64,000 nucleotides of DNA from Marinobacter sp. S0848L (GTDB taxonomy: Bacteria; Pseudomonadota; Gammaproteobacteria; Pseudomonadales; Oleiphilaceae): positions 1-64,000 of the forward strand of contig NZ_JALKAQ010000003.1 in the NCBI RefSeq assembly GCF_023016065.1, written 5' to 3'. Made by a program: the position numbers and the translations under genes. The first letter of the stretch is position 1. Each line of letters begins with the position of its first letter. Shown one piece after another: positions 61,979 through 64,000 of the stretch. A model generated the notes under the pieces. It worked only from the letters and a program-made list of their open reading frames with translations. It did no database searches and was not told the DNA's origin.

Positions 61979-63999
61979 TCGCTCTCGGTCAGCCGTTTAA
62001 TGGTTTCAAGCAGCACGGTTTCCTGGAACGGCTTGCCAAGGTACTCGTTGACGCCAATGGCCAGAGCCCGCTCGCGGTGTTTTTCGCCGGTTCGGGAGGT
62101 AATCATGCAAATCGGCGTATGTTTGAGCGTTTCATCATGGCGCACAAAACTGGCGACTTCGAAACCGTCCATCCGGGGCATTTCAATATCCAGCAAGATG
62201 ACATCCGGGCGGTGGTCTTGCAGCTGAGCCACCGCATCCAAACCATCTTTTGCCGTGATCACTTCCATGCCGTTGCGTTCCAGCAAGCGTGAGGTCACTT
62301 TGCGAACGGTGACGGAATCGTCCACCACCATGACCGTAGTGACTTGCTCTTCGAAGCGGCTGGTTGTGCGTTCTTTGGCCAGGTTGGCCATGCGCTGACG
62401 GTCAGACAGCACGTCTGAACGGATCATGGCTGGCAAGTCGAGAATCACCACCACGTTACCGTCACCCAGAATAGTGGCACCGGATACCCCGCGCACCGTA
62501 CTGAACTGCGGACCGAGGGATTTAACAACGATCTCGCGGCTCCCCATCAGATGATCCACCTGCAGAGCCAGTGGCTGCTCGGCACCGCGCACGAGAATGA
62601 CCGGCAGTGGCAGCGCCTGACCTTGCAGCTTGGGATGATGGTCACTGTTCAACAGGTTGCCGAGGTACTGCAAGCGGTATTGCTGTCCGGCGTACTCGTA
62701 CATGGGCGCATCGGGCTTGTAATACTCTTCCAGTTCGTAGGTGCTGACCCGAACGATACCCTCGATGGTATTCAGCGGGATGGCGTAGAAATCTTCGCCC
62801 GTGGCCACCATGAGGGCGCGGTTCACCGATACGGTGAACGGCAAACGCACGGTGAAGATGGTGCCGCGCCCCAGCGACGAATCAATATCAAGGCTGCCAC
62901 CAAGTTGTTTGATTTCGCTGGCGACCACGTCCATACCAACGCCACGGCCGGAAATCTGGGTCACTTTCTCGGCGGTGGAGAAGCCGGGCTGCAAAATGAA
63001 TTGCAGGATCTCCCGCTCCGAGAGCGCTTCGTTCTCGTGCATCAAGCCCTGACGAATGGCTTTGTCGCGAATCACCTCGGCGGGAATGCCCTTACCGTCA
63101 TCGATCATCCGAAGCACTACGTCGCCGCCCTCGCGGGTCAGCGACAGCACCACCTCACCGGTTTCAGGCTTGCCGGCCTGACGGCGTTCTTGCGGGGTTT
63201 CAATGCCGTGATCCAGGGCGTTGCGCAGCATGTGCTCCAGCGGCGCAATCATGCGCTCCAGAATGCTTCGGTCCATCTCGCCTTCGGCATTGCGAACGTC
63301 GAAGTCGACTTTCTTGCCCAGTTCGCCGCTGATCTGGCGCACAATCCGGCGCAGCCGTGGCACGGTAGAGGCAAATGGCACCATTCGGGTCTTCATCAGA
63401 CCTTCCTGGAGTTCGGTATTGATGCGGGACTGCTGAACCAGCAAGGTTTCCGTATCGCGCACCCGGTCCGCCAGGGTTTCTCGCAGGTCGGCAAGGTCAG
63501 ACGAAGACTCTGTCAGGGCCCGGGAAAGCTGCTGGATCGATGAGTAACGGTCCATCTCCAGTGGATCAAAATCTTCGCCGTAGTCGGCACCGTGTTCCTG
63601 CTCGGCACGGAACAGAATCTGGGTTTCGGTTTCGATGTCCATCCGGCGCAGCTGCTCGCGCAGACGCTCGATGGTGGCGGCCATCTCGTCGAGGGTGTGG
63701 CTGAAGTCACTGGACTGCTGTTCCAGCCGGCCACGGGTGATACTGGTTTCACCGGCAAGGTTAACCAGATCGTCCAGCAGCGGCGCCGATACACGAATGG
63801 TTTCTTGCGCCGCGCGCTGAGCTTCGACGGCCTTGTTGCTACGAAGCCTGGACGGTTTCCGGGCAACCGGTTTGGGTTCGGGCTCCGGTTGCGCGACGGC
63901 GGTCTCGACGGCCTTCGATTCTGGCGCTTCGACCGGCTGGCTAACTTCCGGCTCGGGTAGCGCTGCGCCTTGTTCGTAATGGGCACGAATCGCCGCGAC
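61975..63999 (-). CDS. chpA: ChpA hybrid histidine kinase, 5' part outside window
   Basis: At least 675 residues read to the right edge with no stop. Visible order: an Ala/Pro/Glu-rich linker, a dimerisation helix pair (NLAGETSITRGRLEQQ), HATPase N-box (HMLRNALDHGIE), DDGKGI, GRGVGMDVV, a CheW-like domain, and a C-terminal receiver (VVDDSVTVRKVTSRLLE, DVILLDIEMPRMDGFEV). It controls twitching motility through PilG/PilH. The Hpt domains expected at the N-terminus are cut off by the window edge. Confidence 0.9.
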   Translation of the reverse strand, partial: VAAIRAHYEQGAALPEPEVSQPVEAPESKAVETAVAQPEPEPKPVARKPSRLRSNKAVEAQRAAQETIRVSAPLLDDLVNLAGETSITRGRLEQQSSDFSHTLDEMAATIERLREQLRRMDIETETQILFRAEQEHGADYGEDFDPLEMDRYSSIQQLSRALTESSSDLADLRETLADRVRDTETLLVQQSRINTELQEGLMKTRMVPFASTVPRLRRIVRQISGELGKKVDFDVRNAEGEMDRSILERMIAPLEHMLRNALDHGIETPQERRQAGKPETGEVVLSLTREGGDVVLRMIDDGKGIPAEVIRDKAIRQGLMHENEALSEREILQFILQPGFSTAEKVTQISGRGVGMDVVASEIKQLGGSLDIDSSLGRGTIFTVRLPFTVSVNRALMVATGEDFYAIPLNTIEGIVRVSTYELEEYYKPDAPMYEYAGQQYRLQYLGNLLNSDHHPKLQGQALPLPVILVRGAEQPLALQVDHLMGSREIVVKSLGPQFSTVRGVSGATILGDGNVVVILDLPAMIRSDVLSDRQRMANLAKERTTSRFEEQVTTVMVVDDSVTVRKVTSRLLERNGMEVITAKDGLDAVAQLQDHRPDVILLDIEMPRMDGFEVASFVRHDETLKHTPICMITSRTGEKHRERALAIGVNEYLGKPFQETVLLETIKRLTESE

Positions 64000-64000
64000 A

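Overview
The window looks like chromosome of a marine gammaproteobacterium, most likely Marinobacter or a close relative. This is inferred from gene content, not from a marker gene: a long FadE-type acyl-CoA dehydrogenase, a PEP-CTERM protein, Pil-Chp chemotaxis genes of the pseudomonad type, an OYE/HxlR pair, RhlE, OmpW and many c-di-GMP proteins. No rRNA, tRNA or CRISPR array was seen.

Region 1-2.9 kb is accessory DNA. It has the right end of an insertion sequence (probably IS3 family), which truncates a PhzF-like gene. Then comes what looks like the distal end of an integron cassette array: a candidate attC, the C-terminal half of a VapC-type PIN toxin, and a divergent GlxA-type regulator/ABM-domain gene pair closed by a clear attC-like hairpin at 2842-2898. 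The DNA here is visibly more AT-rich than the rest. From 2.9 to 4.3 kb are a small secreted protein, a methyltransferase, and a short copy of the secreted protein's 3' end.

Region 4.3-23.5 kb carries chromosomal stress and metabolism genes: a DUF7282 protein, a GST-nitronate monooxygenase operon, an SMR pump, a PEP-CTERM protein, ahpC and ahpF (each preceded by an OxyR-like operator), a flavin monooxygenase, a TlpA-type membrane thioredoxin, RhlE, OmpW, the HxlR/OYE pair, an acetyl-CoA hydrolase/CoA-transferase, an RluF-type pseudouridine synthase, MarC, ChaC, an EamA transporter and a LysR regulator.

Region 23.5-43 kb continues with FadE, an AEC transporter, a PatB-type C-S lyase, a second EamA transporter, a secreted M14-like deacylase, a Pmp3-like peptide, a Nudix-MBL fusion, a thioesterase, CsbD, MATE, Tpx, Bcr/CflA MFS, LysR, a PhaC-like hydrolase, a PlsC-type acyltransferase and RNase II. 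Region 43-46.6 kb is a one-strand metal operon: MerR regulator, CopA-type ATPase, a 37-residue membrane peptide, and a DUF411 protein.

Region 46.8-58 kb is rich in c-di-GMP signalling (CHASE-GGDEF-EAL, HD-GYP, membrane GGDEF) with scattered metabolic genes (CoA-binding protein, crotonase, SDR, FolE, alpha/beta hydrolase, patatin). Region 58.3-60.4 kb is zur-znuC-znuB without znuA. The window ends inside chpA, followed on the minus strand by chpB and chpC.

The most unusual structure is a family of four intergenic repeats (32.7, 35.3, 36.1 and 46.7 kb). Each is a 25-29 bp near-perfect outer stem around a conserved core of about 57 nt with smaller hairpins. The distal stem sequences differ completely between copies yet stay self-complementary. 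No function can be assigned from sequence alone; a structured mobile or regulatory element is a reasonable hypothesis.
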